The notes under the pieces were generated by a model. It was not told where the DNA came from and searched no databases. It saw only the letters and a list, made by a program, of their open reading frames with translations. Shown here in pieces: positions 41,137 through 51,228 of a stretch of 64,000 nucleotides of DNA (position 1 is the first letter of the stretch; every line of letters starts with the position of its first letter). The stretch is from Cylindrotheca closterium (taxonomy: Eukaryota; Bacillariophyta; Bacillariophyceae; Bacillariales; Bacillariaceae), in the NCBI GenBank assembly GCA_933822405.4, contig CAKOGP040001770.1, forward strand, positions 371,805 through 435,804. The letters run 5' to 3'. Position numbers and translations under genes: made by a program.

Positions 41137-41431
41137 CTTTGCAGTGCTGGTGGGCTTTCAATATTTGTAAAAGCGTACAGCTAGCAAACACCGTTTGAAA
41201 GATGATAGCACTTTTTTGATTTCCCATGGATCTGCAATCGGACATGAGACATGCCGGCGTGGCTCGGTTGTCGTCTGTCCGCATGTTCTCCGATAAGAAG
41301 CAAAATCTGCTGATCTTCGAAATTCCAGATTCCTTTCTTTTCGGCCATGTAAGTACGTGAGTAAGCGATGACCTCTCATGCAGGAAGCAATAAAGCAGAG
41401 CAATCAGCAATCAATTCAAAAGAATATCACC

Positions 41432-42024
41432 ATGGCCAAGTTTTCCTTCCTTCTTTCTCTTTTTATCACTGCCGTCTTGGCATTCAATGTCCAAGCCTTT
41501 GCTCCTCAGCAAGTCAATGGTGAGTTTTTTGCTTGTAAAACTGTAGTTACTTGGGTTGGGTGATGTCATCGGAACACCACAAACGAAGTTCTTCGCGTTT
41601 TCCTAGTCTTGCTGTAGGCAATTTTTGGTGATTTGAGATGCATGATTGCTACCGACGCAGTGCCATGAAAATCATTGAGATGAGAACTGTTTTGGTGTCG
41701 TAAAATTCACATGCCTGGGCCAATTTCTAACTTCTGCCTTTCCCATTTTCTCTTTTTTCGTTCCATGATTGATGTGCAGCCGGTCGTCTCTCCAACACCG
41801 AATTGAACGTCAACATTAAGGTTTCTGTTGGTGATGGCGAGCCCATTGAATCTGCCCTTCGTCGATTCAAGCGTGAAGTCAACAAGTCTGGACACTTGAT
41901 GGAACTTCGTCACAGACGCACCTTTGAGAACTCTCAAGAAAAGGCGAAGCGCAAGGTCAAGGAGGGCCGAATGCGCATCAAGTTTGAACGCATGCAACGA
42001 AAGAGAATGGCCAACCGAACCTAA
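41432..42024 (+). CDS. rpsU-like: Plastid ribosomal protein bS21, nuclear-encoded
   Basis: Two exons, 41432-41519 and 41780-42024, 110 residues. The 260-nt intron (GTGAGT...GTGCAG, phase 1) separates the targeting exon from the ribosomal domain. Exon 1 encodes a signal peptide (MAKFSFLLSLFITAVLAFNV) ending QAFAPQQVN, a canonical AFAP plastid-import site. Exon 2 encodes the S21 domain: LNVNIKVSVGDGEPIESALR, RRFKREVNKSGHLMELRHRR, then a basic tail ending RMQRKRMANRT. bS21 binds the 3' domain of 16S rRNA in the small subunit near the anti-Shine-Dalgarno region. Length and motif order match bacterial and cyanobacterial S21. Confidence 0.92.
41520..41779 (+). other. Intron of plastid bS21
   Basis: 260 nt, donor GTGAGT, acceptor GATGTGCAG. 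It lies directly after the transit-peptide cleavage region. Confidence 0.88.
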
Positions 42025-42236
42025 ATTATTTAGTGCTGTTCTTGTTGTTGCTGCAGCAATATACTATAAACTACCTATAGGTTTTGCTGCGTACTTCGGT
42101 TGGGTTATTTTAATTAGAAACTAAAAAATTACTATTGAAAACTATGTGAACAGGAATGAATGAATCGCTAGGTATTTGAGTAGTAGTAGTTTTGTGATGT
42201 TGTGCCTGGACAAGGGTACCTATACACTTTTTCAAT

Positions 42237-44216
42237 TTATACTATTGCTCTAGTGGTAGTTTCGTTGCCTGACTTGAGTAGTCGTTGGATGATCTTTTCG
42301 TCCGATTTGTTTCCCTTGACCTTGTACTGTTCCATCAACCGGACGACTGCTCGTGCCCGATCGGCCTTGTTGGAGACCTGTTTGCTTTCAGCAATCAAGT
42401 ACAACATGGTACGAAAGGTTACCATTGTAGGCCTCAGACTACTACTAGTACTACTACTATTCTTCTTTTCGTGCAACGCCAACAGTTCTTGCAGCAGAAT
42501 GGAGGCCCTTTCCAAGGCTTCGGGTGCGCCAAATTTGCGGGCAACCGTAACCCAAGCATTCAAGACGGTATTGTAGCAAATTATATTGGGCGCAATCTTG
42601 AATTCTTGTTGCATTTGTCGCAGCAACTCTTCCCCTTGGATGGCAGCCTCTTTGGATGTCTGGGCATGTTGGGTCCAACACTGCAACACCGATCCGAACG
42701 ATACGACTGAAGGCGAAATGTTCGTGGTATCATCTTGCATCTCCCAGAGCAACGTCTCTGCTTTCTGTGGCGCTTTCGGGTCTTTGGATTGAGACCAAGC
42801 GTGAAGTACAGTATTGTAGCTCGTTTCATCTGGAATAACCCCATCCATTTCCTTGAGCCGTGCCAATAGCGCTTCCGCATCTACGCCATTGCCCCTCTTG
42901 GCGTACCCTCGTAGAATCACATTGTACGGTACAACGGAAGGAGCAATTGACATTGTTTCCAAAAGTTCCGCTAGAAGCTTCTCCGCTTCGTCTGGCCCCA
43001 CGGTAGTGGTGCAGCAAAGTATCATGCTGGTCAAGCTGTACTGATCGGGAGCACACTTCCATCCTGCATTGCTCGACAAATCTTGCATCTGATGAAGAAT
43101 GGCCTTGCACCGATCCAACGATTTGTCACCACTACCTCTATTGGACTTGGAAATAGCATTCAAGACGGCATTGAACGTTCTGGTATCCGGCTGGCAATCT
43201 TCGTTTCCTGCTTGAAAGTCTTCCAACTGCTCCTTCAAAAGAGCTTCTGCTTCGTCTGCCTTGTCTTCTTTCTGAGACCATCCATGGATTACAGTCGTAT
43301 AGGCAATTTTATTTGGGCGGACTTCTTCCCATCCTTGTCGTTGGTACAACTTTTGCATCCGTCGAAACCAATCGGCAGCCTTGTCCGGGCGGCCGCTCTG
43401 ACTCCAAGCCTTCATGACAATGCAAATGGACGCCGTATCAATCAGTACTTGGGAAGGTGTTGCCTCGGACACTTGCAATAATTTTTCAAGCAGCTCATCA
43501 GCAAAAACGGGAGTGGTCTCCAATGACGAAGCCGAGTCGAGTACAAAGGAAAAGGTTTTGTGATCGGGTTGCACAAGAGAACACCAACGATATCGATCAA
43601 TCCGTTCGGCCATGACATCAGGAGACAGCATGCGATCCCGATTCTTGGCCACCCTATTTGGGCGTCTTGGATTCTTCTTTGTCTTCAGTGGCTGCTTTCC
43701 ACCCAATGCCTTCATTCGACGGTTCCAAATGGCAAGTATCCGATTCAATACATCCGTCTCCAAAATGGATGCAAAGACAACTTGATCTTGTGGTAAGCTG
43801 TTGGCCAGTTTGTCCAGCAGCCGTATCGCATATTCCACTTCTTCCATGGACTTTGCATTCTTCTTCGCCGTCGCCTTTAGGGTTAGTAACTGCAAAATTT
43901 CTTCCACCTCCTCCCATATGGCTGGTTCGTTAATGTGAAAATGTTTTGCATCCAAGAGTACTTGAACTCGAGACATGACATCGTCTGAGACATCTTCTTC
44001 GTTCACCACCGAAGTAAGGAACCTACGAGCGCTAGAAGTCTCAACAATCTTGGATTCTTCAGGATATCGAGAAGGAAATGCAAATTGTCGAGGTGGATGT
44101 GCCAGTCGACCAATGGCTCGGATACTGCTTCTTCGTTCTCTTGACACGAGTCTATCATTTTGACGGTATAAGAACCCAGAATAACATCGGTGACATCGCA
44201 AAGAAGCTCGTTTCAT
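42237..44216 (-). CDS. Pentatricopeptide repeat (PPR) protein, organellar
   Basis: Single exon, 659 residues from the first in-frame ATG at 44216 (upstream frame begins with TTG). The N-terminus MKRASLRCHRCYSGFLYRQN is Arg-rich and acid-free, as in mitochondrial presequences. From about residue 270 to the end there are roughly ten degenerate 35-residue PPR units. Examples are NKIAYTTVIHGWSQKEDKAD, TRTFNAVLNAISK, VPYNVILRGYAKRGNGVDAE, TSYNTVLHAWSQSKDPKAPQ and NIICYNTVLNAWV. Such proteins bind organellar RNA and act in its processing, stability or translation. No DYW or SMR domain is present. Target RNA cannot be read reliably because the units are irregular in length. Confidence 0.87.
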   Translation of the reverse strand: MKRASLRCHRCYSGFLYRQNDRLVSRERRSSIRAIGRLAHPPRQFAFPSRYPEESKIVETSSARRFLTSVVNEEDVSDDVMSRVQVLLDAKHFHINEPAIWEEVEEILQLLTLKATAKKNAKSMEEVEYAIRLLDKLANSLPQDQVVFASILETDVLNRILAIWNRRMKALGGKQPLKTKKNPRRPNRVAKNRDRMLSPDVMAERIDRYRWCSLVQPDHKTFSFVLDSASSLETTPVFADELLEKLLQVSEATPSQVLIDTASICIVMKAWSQSGRPDKAADWFRRMQKLYQRQGWEEVRPNKIAYTTVIHGWSQKEDKADEAEALLKEQLEDFQAGNEDCQPDTRTFNAVLNAISKSNRGSGDKSLDRCKAILHQMQDLSSNAGWKCAPDQYSLTSMILCCTTTVGPDEAEKLLAELLETMSIAPSVVPYNVILRGYAKRGNGVDAEALLARLKEMDGVIPDETSYNTVLHAWSQSKDPKAPQKAETLLWEMQDDTTNISPSVVSFGSVLQCWTQHAQTSKEAAIQGEELLRQMQQEFKIAPNIICYNTVLNAWVTVARKFGAPEALERASILLQELLALHEKKNSSSTSSSLRPTMVTFRTMLYLIAESKQVSNKADRARAVVRLMEQYKVKGNKSDEKIIQRLLKSGNETTTRAIV

Positions 44217-44681
44217 GAAATCCCGATCGAAACTGCCAGGATCAAGATGAATGAGAGGGTGGACCAAACGGTACAGTACCGCAGTATATTCAATATAAAT
44301 ATGGGGACTGCTTTTCTTGATGCACGGTTCCTGCGGAATGGATTTCGTTGCAGTCGAACCAGTCGAAAGACAAAGAGATACCTACTTACTGTAGCTACCG
44401 GTATAGCTAGCTAGCTTCTAGTTAGTAGGGCGGTGCTTACACACAGACGGACGGTACTACTGTAGGATTTTGATATTCGATTGCGAGGTACCAGTACTGT
44501 AGGTTGGGATCCTACCTGTAATGTACAGCAGCAGTACCGGTACGTCCAGCGTTTCTTTGAATCATGTTCGACAGACATCACCTACTACAGGCTACTAAAT
44601 GAATTGATCGAGTAACTCACTTGATAGTAGTATAGATATGAATCTAGCTAGTATTACCATAAATATCTAGCTTTTTCATGC
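44217..44681. other. Intergenic region rich in TACCGGTA/GTAC words
   Basis: About 465 bp. It contains two TACCGGTA copies (44396-44403, 44535-44542) among GTAC/CTACTGTA-type words. The right end (from about 44586) is the 3' flank that is also present beside the decayed copy at 45738. Confidence 0.45.
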
Positions 44682-45338
44682 TCAAGCTGCTGCTGGGGGT
44701 CGTGCTGGCATGCTGGTAGCCAAGAGGCTCTCGAGAAAACCGTGGAGGTGGCGCACTTGCGAAGTGTAACCTTCGTCCATCATAACCATGTAGATGGAAA
44801 CCAAGTGCCCAACGCAGGCGTTCCACGAGTCCTTGTCCCCAATCTGCTGTAAATCGATCAATGCAGCATTGTTGTATACCACAAAGAGAAACAACGGATT
44901 ATGCTCGACATCTTGTGAATGGTAAGCCAAGGTGTACAATTGCTTTGCTCGAAAAAGAAATCTGGGTGAATTTTCCTTGTCTTGCATTGCCACCAAGTGA
45001 TGAGCAAGTGCTGCGTTGAAAATGAGAACTAGTGTAATGATGGCATAATCAGTCACGTTGTGAGGCAATGGAATGGCATGGCTGTACATAAATGTTTGGG
45101 TTCCACATATGTCGTCATTTTCCTGAATGGTAGTATGAAGCATGCACTGATCCAATGCAGTTTCTTCTTCAGATGGTGAGGAGCAGGAGGAGTTTTCTTG
45201 TCGTTGTAGTATCAGTGGGATGCTACCAAGGCACTCTAACGCAGACGAAGATGATACAATCGCACTGTAATAGTCTTTAGCTTCGATGAAAGCAATGGTT
45301 TGCTGGTTCTGATGGATAACAGTCTGAAGCGATGTCAT
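44682..45338 (-). CDS. Lineage-specific protein with FNAALAHHL / VVYNNAALIDLQ motifs
   Basis: Single exon, 218 residues. No domain with a known activity is recognised. Two blocks stand out: TLVLIFNAALAHHLVAMQDK at about residues 102-121, followed by FLFRAKQLYTLAYHSQD, then LFLFVVYNNAALIDLQQIGD. Paired antiparallel helices with Ala/Tyr/Leu spacing (FNxALAxHL; AKxLYxLA; YNNxAxI) resemble TPR-like repeats, which I also associate with an expanded unnamed diatom family. No signal peptide. Two decayed copies follow downstream (45738-46110 and 53389-53730), so this is the intact member of a local duplication cluster. Confidence 0.7.
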   Translation of the reverse strand: MTSLQTVIHQNQQTIAFIEAKDYYSAIVSSSSALECLGSIPLILQRQENSSCSSPSEEETALDQCMLHTTIQENDDICGTQTFMYSHAIPLPHNVTDYAIITLVLIFNAALAHHLVAMQDKENSPRFLFRAKQLYTLAYHSQDVEHNPLFLFVVYNNAALIDLQQIGDKDSWNACVGHLVSIYMVMMDEGYTSQVRHLHGFLESLLATSMPARPPAAA

Positions 45339-45737
45339 CTTTTCTGTTGTTGCTTTGTTGAAAATGAGAGGGTGAAGTTTGAACCCTCTCGAAAATATGA
45401 GCGCTCAAATTGGATTTTTTTCTTGCGCTATTTTTAAAATACGATCAGAATTTCTGCTTCAACTTTTCGGATATAGCGGAGAGTTGGGGAAAAAATAGGA
45501 CCTACTGTACCTTGAAAAAAATGACATTATATATATCTATTTAACATATATATAACTAGGAACGTTGTTATCAATGGAAAAGGGCCAACTTCACGCTGCC
45601 CATATTCTCTTGTCCAACCTACAGGAGCTATTCGACCTGAAGGAGAATCTTATTTGGCACCATGCAGATTGAGATCCTATGTCCTGCACCTCCTCTTTGA
45701 GTGACGATCGCTAGACCTGCACCTAGTACAAGCTGTT
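45339..45737. other. Intergenic region between gene and its decayed copy
   Basis: About 400 bp, A/T-rich, with a tatata-rich core near 45528-45555. No gene is supported. Confidence 0.4.
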
Positions 45738-46110
45738 GAATCAATCGATCTACTCACTTCTTGACAGTATGATTATGAATCTAGCAGTACCACAATTGCC
45801 TATTAATATCTATCGATTTCATGATCAAGGTAGTGCCAATTGTTGTCAATCTGCAGATCGATTAATGCGGGATTGTTGTATACCACAAGAGAAACAACGG
45901 ATGGTTCTCCTCGATATCTTGTGAATGGTATCCTAAAATACACAATTGCTTTGCTCTGCGAAGGCATTTGGATGACCTTTCTTTGTCCAGTCATGCCACA
46001 AATTGATGAGCAGCAAGCGCTGTGTTGAAAATTATAATGCTCGTGGTGATTCTTATGGCATGATGATCAGGCCCAGTCACGTTGGGAGGCAATGGAATGG
46101 CATGGATGTA
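45738..46110 (-). pseudogene. Decayed copy 1 of the 44682-45338 gene
   Basis: Nucleotide similarity to 44586-45090 is plain by eye. It starts in the 3' flank (gaatcaatcga..actcactt; tatgaatctagc) and continues through coding sequence: ttgttgtataccaca, gagaaacaacgg, cttgtgaatggta, acaattgctttgctc, cacgttg and ggcaatggaatggcatgg. In translation VVYNN-ALIDLQ and IIFNTALAAHQFVA are still readable on the minus strand. A segment of about 150 bp equivalent to the parent's C-terminus is missing, and frameshifts and stops interrupt the rest. The homology stops at the GCATA microsatellite. Confidence 0.8.
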
Positions 46111-46115
46111 CGTTT

Positions 46116-46368
46116 GCATATCATAGCATAGCATAGCATATCATAGCATAGCATAGCATAGCATAGCATAGCATAGCATAGCATAGCATAGCATAGCATA
46201 GCATAGCATAGCATAGCATAGCATAGCATAGCATAGCATAGCATAGCATAGCATAGCATAGCATAGCATGGCATGGCATGGCATGGCATAGCATAGCATA
46301 GCATAGCATAGCATAGCATAGCATAGCATAGCATGCCATGCTGGCATGGCATGGCATGGCATAGCATA
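46116..46368. repeat. GCATA pentanucleotide microsatellite
   Basis: About 50 tandem copies of gcata, with a gcatg variant block at 46266-46288 and another near 46331-46358 that forms a small palindrome (gcatgccatgctggcatggc). It abuts the truncated end of decayed copy 1, whose last bases (ggaatggcatgg) look like a seed for the array. It creates false long frames reading MLCYAMLCYAM on the minus strand. Confidence 0.95.
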
Positions 46369-46392
46369 CGGTAGTACTACGTGGTACCTTTT

Positions 46393-46946
46393 TTCCAATC
46401 GGAACAAAACTGATGATGAAAAGAGCTTTTCAAAATGAAAAAGCGTTTCGCACTGGTATAAATCCGAAGCAAGTGAGGATTTATCTGCCTCGTACAGCCA
46501 TGGAGTAAGTGGTACGTGTAATCATACCTGGGGTGTTGTGAACTTCGCAATGAAAAAGAATGAGCGGTCTGATCGAAGCAATAATTAAAATGTGCATCAA
46601 CCCTAACCCTGGGTCGCGGGTTTTGCTTCGTTCACTCGGTGCTCGTTGAGCAAGAACTATCATGCCTATTTCCAATCGGAACGAAACTGATGAAAGGCTT
46701 TTCAACATGAAAAAGCGTTTTGCATGGTATCATGAATCCGAAGCGAGCGGATGGTGTATCTGCCTCATACATGGAGTATCATATATGTGGTTGTTTTTAA
46801 CCGAGCGGTCCGATCGGAGCAATATAATTTTTTTAAAAATGCGCGTCGATCGGACATGGAGTATCATATATATATGTGGTTGTTTTTTTAACCGAGCGGT
46901 CCGATCGGAGCAATATAATTTTTTTTAAAAATGCGCGTCGATCGGA
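46393..46946. repeat. Local imperfect repeats (110-bp pair and 85/92-bp tandem)
   Basis: A segment starting ttccaatcgga occurs at 46393-46505 and 46670-46779; both include aaactgatga, atgaaaaagcgttt and a tctgcctc end. Directly after, catggagtatcatatat...gatcgga is tandemly repeated at 46770-46854 and 46855-46946, differing by extra TA and T/A bases. A more diverged piece of the same unit (gagcggtctgatcgaagcaata) lies at 46562-46598. The recurring cggtccgatcgga words are near-palindromic. No coding content. Confidence 0.8.
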
Positions 46947-47101
46947 AATCTGAATTGGCGCGATCTCGATGTTCAGATTTTACTGCAGGTGTTGGCTAGC
47001 GAAGGACGGACTGATCGGAACACCCAAGTACGTATGCAAAGAAGGCACAGTAGCAGGACAGTGGAAAGCTACGTACCAAAGAGGTTGTGAAAGAAGTTGG
47101 T

Positions 47102-47132
47102 GAATGAGCTGCAGCTCAGTTGCAGCTCATTC
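47102..47132. repeat. Perfect 12-bp inverted repeat upstream of gag
   Basis: gaatgagctgca / tgcagctcattc with a 7-nt loop, 110 bp before the gag ATG. It may belong to the element's 5' end or form a leader hairpin. Confidence 0.7.
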
Positions 47133-47241
47133 CTTTTGAAAAGACTGCTCTGTATTTGACAGAGTGAATTTGAAGTCTAGGAATAGATAGTTATTAAGAT
47201 TAGGAAAGCACACGGCTCTTCTACCTGTAACACCCATCATC

Positions 47242-49265
47242 ATGACCATTACGGACTTCACCGTGCGCAAAAAGAGCTACCGCTATCTCACCACCCAGGC
47301 GAGCTACCCAAACCATGATTCCAAGGCGGTCCTTGATGCCTTTGATCCCACCAAGGACCTTCAGTTGCAAGATCTAAACAGCCTTGTCGAAAAGGGTGTA
47401 CAAGGAGGCGCCCCCGCCTGGTACACGGGATGGCCCAAGGAACAGGTGAACAACTTTAATTTTTGGCATCGTCCAATGATTAGGTACACAACGGTTGGCG
47501 AAAAGAAAGAGCAGCATTTCGATAAGTTGTACGTGCTGGACCATGACGTTCTGGAGAATGGGAGCGACCCACTGGCATTCTCTTGGCCCGCAAAGGCCTT
47601 CTCAAAAACCGACCCGGTTAGGGTTCCAAAGTTGGAGGCGTGGTTGATAAACGAGGAGCTCGAGCAGGATCACTCCAAGTTGTTCGTGATGGAGGATATC
47701 ACTGACGAAGATCCTGAGACGGCATACGACCTACTGGTTACACACAAGCGAATGCCCATTCCCAAGGAGTTCTTGGATATCGCTTGGGACGGATCGTTGG
47801 CACACAACGTCTTGCGATTGGTGATTGACAGAATCAAGATTCTCGCCAACAGCGAGGAGCCTAAAAAAATTTCGGAATTGCATGAAAAGTTCCGGCACTT
47901 TGTGGACCAGCGAACACGGTCATCGGGAGAGATCATCAGCTTTTGAAGAACGTCGGAGAACCTGCTGTTCTCACTGCAACATCTGCCCTACGTTGGGTTT
48001 CCGGAGTAATCAATTCGGATTTCGCCGGATTGGACTCAGAGGACTCAATTGGAGATCCCCCCTACAAGACCTACGAACTGCTCACCAAGACCTTGGCAGC
48101 CGTTGAGGAGAGTAATAAGACGACAAAGACCTCTGTGGAATCGCTTTCGGAGGTAGTGGTAGCGGGCATCCATGGACAAGCATTGGACAAGGCGCCCCCA
48201 AATACAGTGGAAAAGAAGTGGCCCACAAGGCTCTCCTATCTGAAGAGAGTTGCTGGTACTACGACCTCAGCTCAGCTTCCCACCCTCTGGCACGAGCTAG
48301 CAAAGTGTAAGAAGCACAAATCGATTGGAATTGTGCAGTCCCTGCTGGATGATGAGGCCGAGAAACTGAACCTCAATCTGGAATTCATCGTTTCAGCCCG
48401 AGTAGTCAAGAGCCTGATGGAATTGGAATTTTGTTCGCGTGGCGACGTTGAAAAGGGTTTGAACGTGTTTGATAGTGTCTGTTTCCAGCACTACAAAAAT
48501 GCAAACGCGATCAACGATTACAACAAGAGCGATTACTGGTTGACAGGCAAAAAGACGACCGCGTCAATGAAGGATCATCAAGCCCACAACAAGATCAAGC
48601 ACGCTATCTTCCCAAAGGATCCCATGCAGTTCCGTGAGATGGTCAATGGTATGCGGGTATTCTACCATGTAGTGTTTGGGAAAACACATCCACTGACAGC
48701 CGTGTACGAAAAGTTTGCAAAGAATGTGGATTCGATCGCACAAAAAATGGGACTGTCCCAACAGGAGCGAGCACTTGAGTGGTTTCTCTTCGGAATCTAT
48801 TCCCGAATTGATCGTTACTTTGAGCGTTTGGTGAGATCCGGCACGAACGCAGAAGAAAACCTACCAGACTTGGGCACCTACATGGAGGCATGCTACCATG
48901 GAGGAAGCCTACCAGAGTCAAACTTGTTTGTTGTCGCCAAGGACTCTGCAGGACTTGGTGGAACAGGAGACAAGACTGAGAGTCAGCTGAAGAGAGAGAA
49001 GGAAAGGGCCCAGAAGAAGAGCCTGGGCAAATCAGTGAAAAATCCTGACATGAACAAAGAACATCGCTACACCAGAAGAACTACTACTGAGTTAATCAAA
49101 CGGACAGGCGAACAGCCTCCAAAGCACGCAAACGGAAAGGAACTGTGCCTCATTTGGCACACAAAGGGCAAATGCAAGGAGAACTGTGAACGTAAGCATT
49201 CCCATTGTAAGCTGACTGACGAGGAAGCAACTGCAATGAAGGATTATGTAAATAAGAATAAGTGA
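47242..49265 (+). pseudogene. gag-like ORF of the DIRS-like element, one frameshift
   Basis: Two frames: 47242-47946 (234 residues, ATG in a ccatcatcATG context) and 47943-49265 (about 440 residues, no ATG at its start). They meet at agcttttgaag, where the first frame stops and the second continues in -1, so this was probably one protein. The second half ends with a Cys/His cluster (CLIWHTKGKC, ENCERKHSHC) followed by DEEATAMKDYV. This zinc-knuckle-like motif, together with the position before RT, identifies it as a nucleocapsid-type gag. The rest is helical and has no recognised domain. A programmed -1 shift is possible but, in a dead element, mutation is simpler. Confidence 0.7.
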
Positions 49266-49355
49266 GATGGAGGCTGGGAATCATCGGATTCTTGCAGGCC
49301 ATCTCAATTGGACCCACTTTTGTTATGATCTACTTTAATTGGAGGTAGTGCTAAT

Positions 49356-50232
49356 ACTATAGGTGAGCTGGTTGTGTTGGCTAATGAAACTTATTTAAAA
49401 TACGGTTGGCAAGTCACTGCTTGTTTATTCCGTTCAGATGATGCTGCACCAGACATTGATAAGCTTCCGCACCCTGCCGCACCAATGCTACACCGAGTAA
49501 TGAAAAATGGGGCTCCTGTGGTGGTTCATTTGGAGCCATGGAGCCAGAGCCAACTCGACAGCATGCGAGTCGCTTGGGGCTGTCACTCATCAGCAAACGA
49601 ATTCAAAGAGTTTCTGATGGAGGAGTTTTTGGATTTTGGAAGGAAGGGATTTTGGATCCTACTTCCATATGACGCCATCAAGGACGAGAAAGGACTTCGC
49701 CTTTCTCCAATTGGCTGCATACCACAAGATAACAGAAGACTGCGGATGATTGTTGATTATTCGTTCTGGGGACTCAACGACGAGACAATGAAACCAGCCA
49801 CTGACTTACCAGCGCCCATTGAAAAGATGGAAGTATTTGTGGACGATTTTGTTGGAATGGGCCAAGACCATCCAAGCAATCCCTTGACAAATCAACAACA
49901 GCCACAACATTGACAAGGTCTTCTGACCGAATCGACCCACAGACAATCAGTGGCAAAAAGAGCCACAGTCACAATCGAAAATGGCCAAGGGAGATGCCTC
50001 TTGGCACACAATCAAAGAAGCCTTGGGTTGGAACTGGGGAGTGACAACAAAGACATTGCAATTGAAAGAGAAACGAGTGAGCAAGGCCCTGTCACTCGGG
50101 GGCGAGGTCTTGGATTGCAAACGCGTCTCCCTGAAACAATGGCAGCAGGTGTTGGGAGTCTTACGAAGCCTGCAGCCAGGAATGTCGGGCAGTGAGGGAC
50201 ATTTCTCCCTGCTGCAGGATGCACTGATTTGA
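49356..50232 (+). pseudogene. Reverse transcriptase remnant with internal deletion
   Basis: The frame around 49356-49913 carries FLMEEFLDFGRKGFWILLP, SPIGCIPQDNRRLRMIVDYS (an RT finger block) and then, abruptly, KMEVFVDDFVGMGQ, the YxDD-type catalytic motif. The approximately 130 residues normally between these are missing, including the first catalytic Asp. A second frame, 49981-50232, holds the connection region: KGDASWHTIKEALGW and KRVSLKQWQQVLGVLRSL, then GHFSLLQDALI. Enzymatic activity is impossible. Confidence 0.75.
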
Positions 50233-50235
50233 CAG

Positions 50236-50988
50236 GTGGATTGTAGGGTGGGGTTGACTCCTGAGGTCCGTGAGCAAATGGAAATCTTCCAAGATTTTCT
50301 TCATAGCCATGCAAAGCGCCCCACAATACTTGAAGAACTGGTGCTAGGCGTTGACTTACACGTTGGCGCTTGCGATGCGGCAAAGTTGGGAAGGGGAGGA
50401 GTGTGGTTCACAGACGATGGAGAGGCCATTGTCTGGCGCGAACCATATCAAGAAGTAGTGAAAAAAGAGGTTATTTCAGATCACAATCTGACAGGAAAAC
50501 TTACCAACTCAGACTCGGAGCTGGAAGGCACCGTTCTCCATCATTTTGTCCTTGGAAAGACCGCCCAGGTGGAAGGCGAAACCACTTATACTGGCTGTGA
50601 TAACACACCTGCAGTGTTGTGGCGCACAAAAGGATTGTCCACCTCTCAAAAGGCAAGAGCAAGAATATTACGGTTAGCGGCAGGATTACAGCGGGAACAA
50701 AGAGCACATCATCGTATTGGGCACTTATCTGGAACAAACAATCAAATGGCCGACGATGCTATCCAACTGTGGCACCTGTCTGACGCCAAATTTATCTCAT
50801 ATTTTAATTGCACGTATCCACAGATCAACTCTTGGCAACTGTACAGGATGCCAAACGCCGTGAACTCCTTGATGACATCCGTGCTGTTGAACTCGGAATC
50901 AAACACGGAGTCTGTCCTTCAAGAGTTGCAAAGGCACACTCTGTCTGGACCACAGCCTCACCCTCGACCCAGGATTGTCAACGGCTGA
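50236..50988 (+). pseudogene. RNase H domain of the DIRS-like element
   Basis: Continues the RT remnant after a short interruption. Acidic residues typical of RNase H are seen in LGVDLHVGACDAAKLGRGG (first Asp region), NSDSELEG (Glu), YTGCDNTPAVLW (Asp) and HLSGTNNQMADDA (final Asp). The domain itself reads through without a stop for about 200 residues. Its 3' end overlaps the start of the recombinase region in other frames, as is usual for these elements. Confidence 0.7.
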
Positions 50989-51228
50989 AGATGCCATGCG
51001 CCAGGTGAGCCAGGCCTTTTCCTCATTGGGACTGCTTGATCCGAGGATGAACCGATATGCACCAGGAACAATGGACTTTTGTTGGACACGGCTGCTGAAA
51101 AGTTAGAAGAAAGAGGATCCAGCAGCACAACAAGTACGCCCATTGCCAAAGTCCTTGTTAAGGCAAGCATCAAAGCTTGCCAAAAAACCCACAAGTACAC
51201 ATGCCGCAAAGGCAATGAATCGATTGAT

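Noticed and set aside
46116..46368. CRISPR-like array
   Set aside because: Uniform 5-bp units without spacers; a simple microsatellite.
46077..46407. Minus-strand frames reading MLCYAMLCYAM
   Set aside because: Pure translation of the GCATA microsatellite.
46599..46610. Telomere-like aaccctaaccct
   Set aside because: Only two units; too short to call an interstitial telomere.
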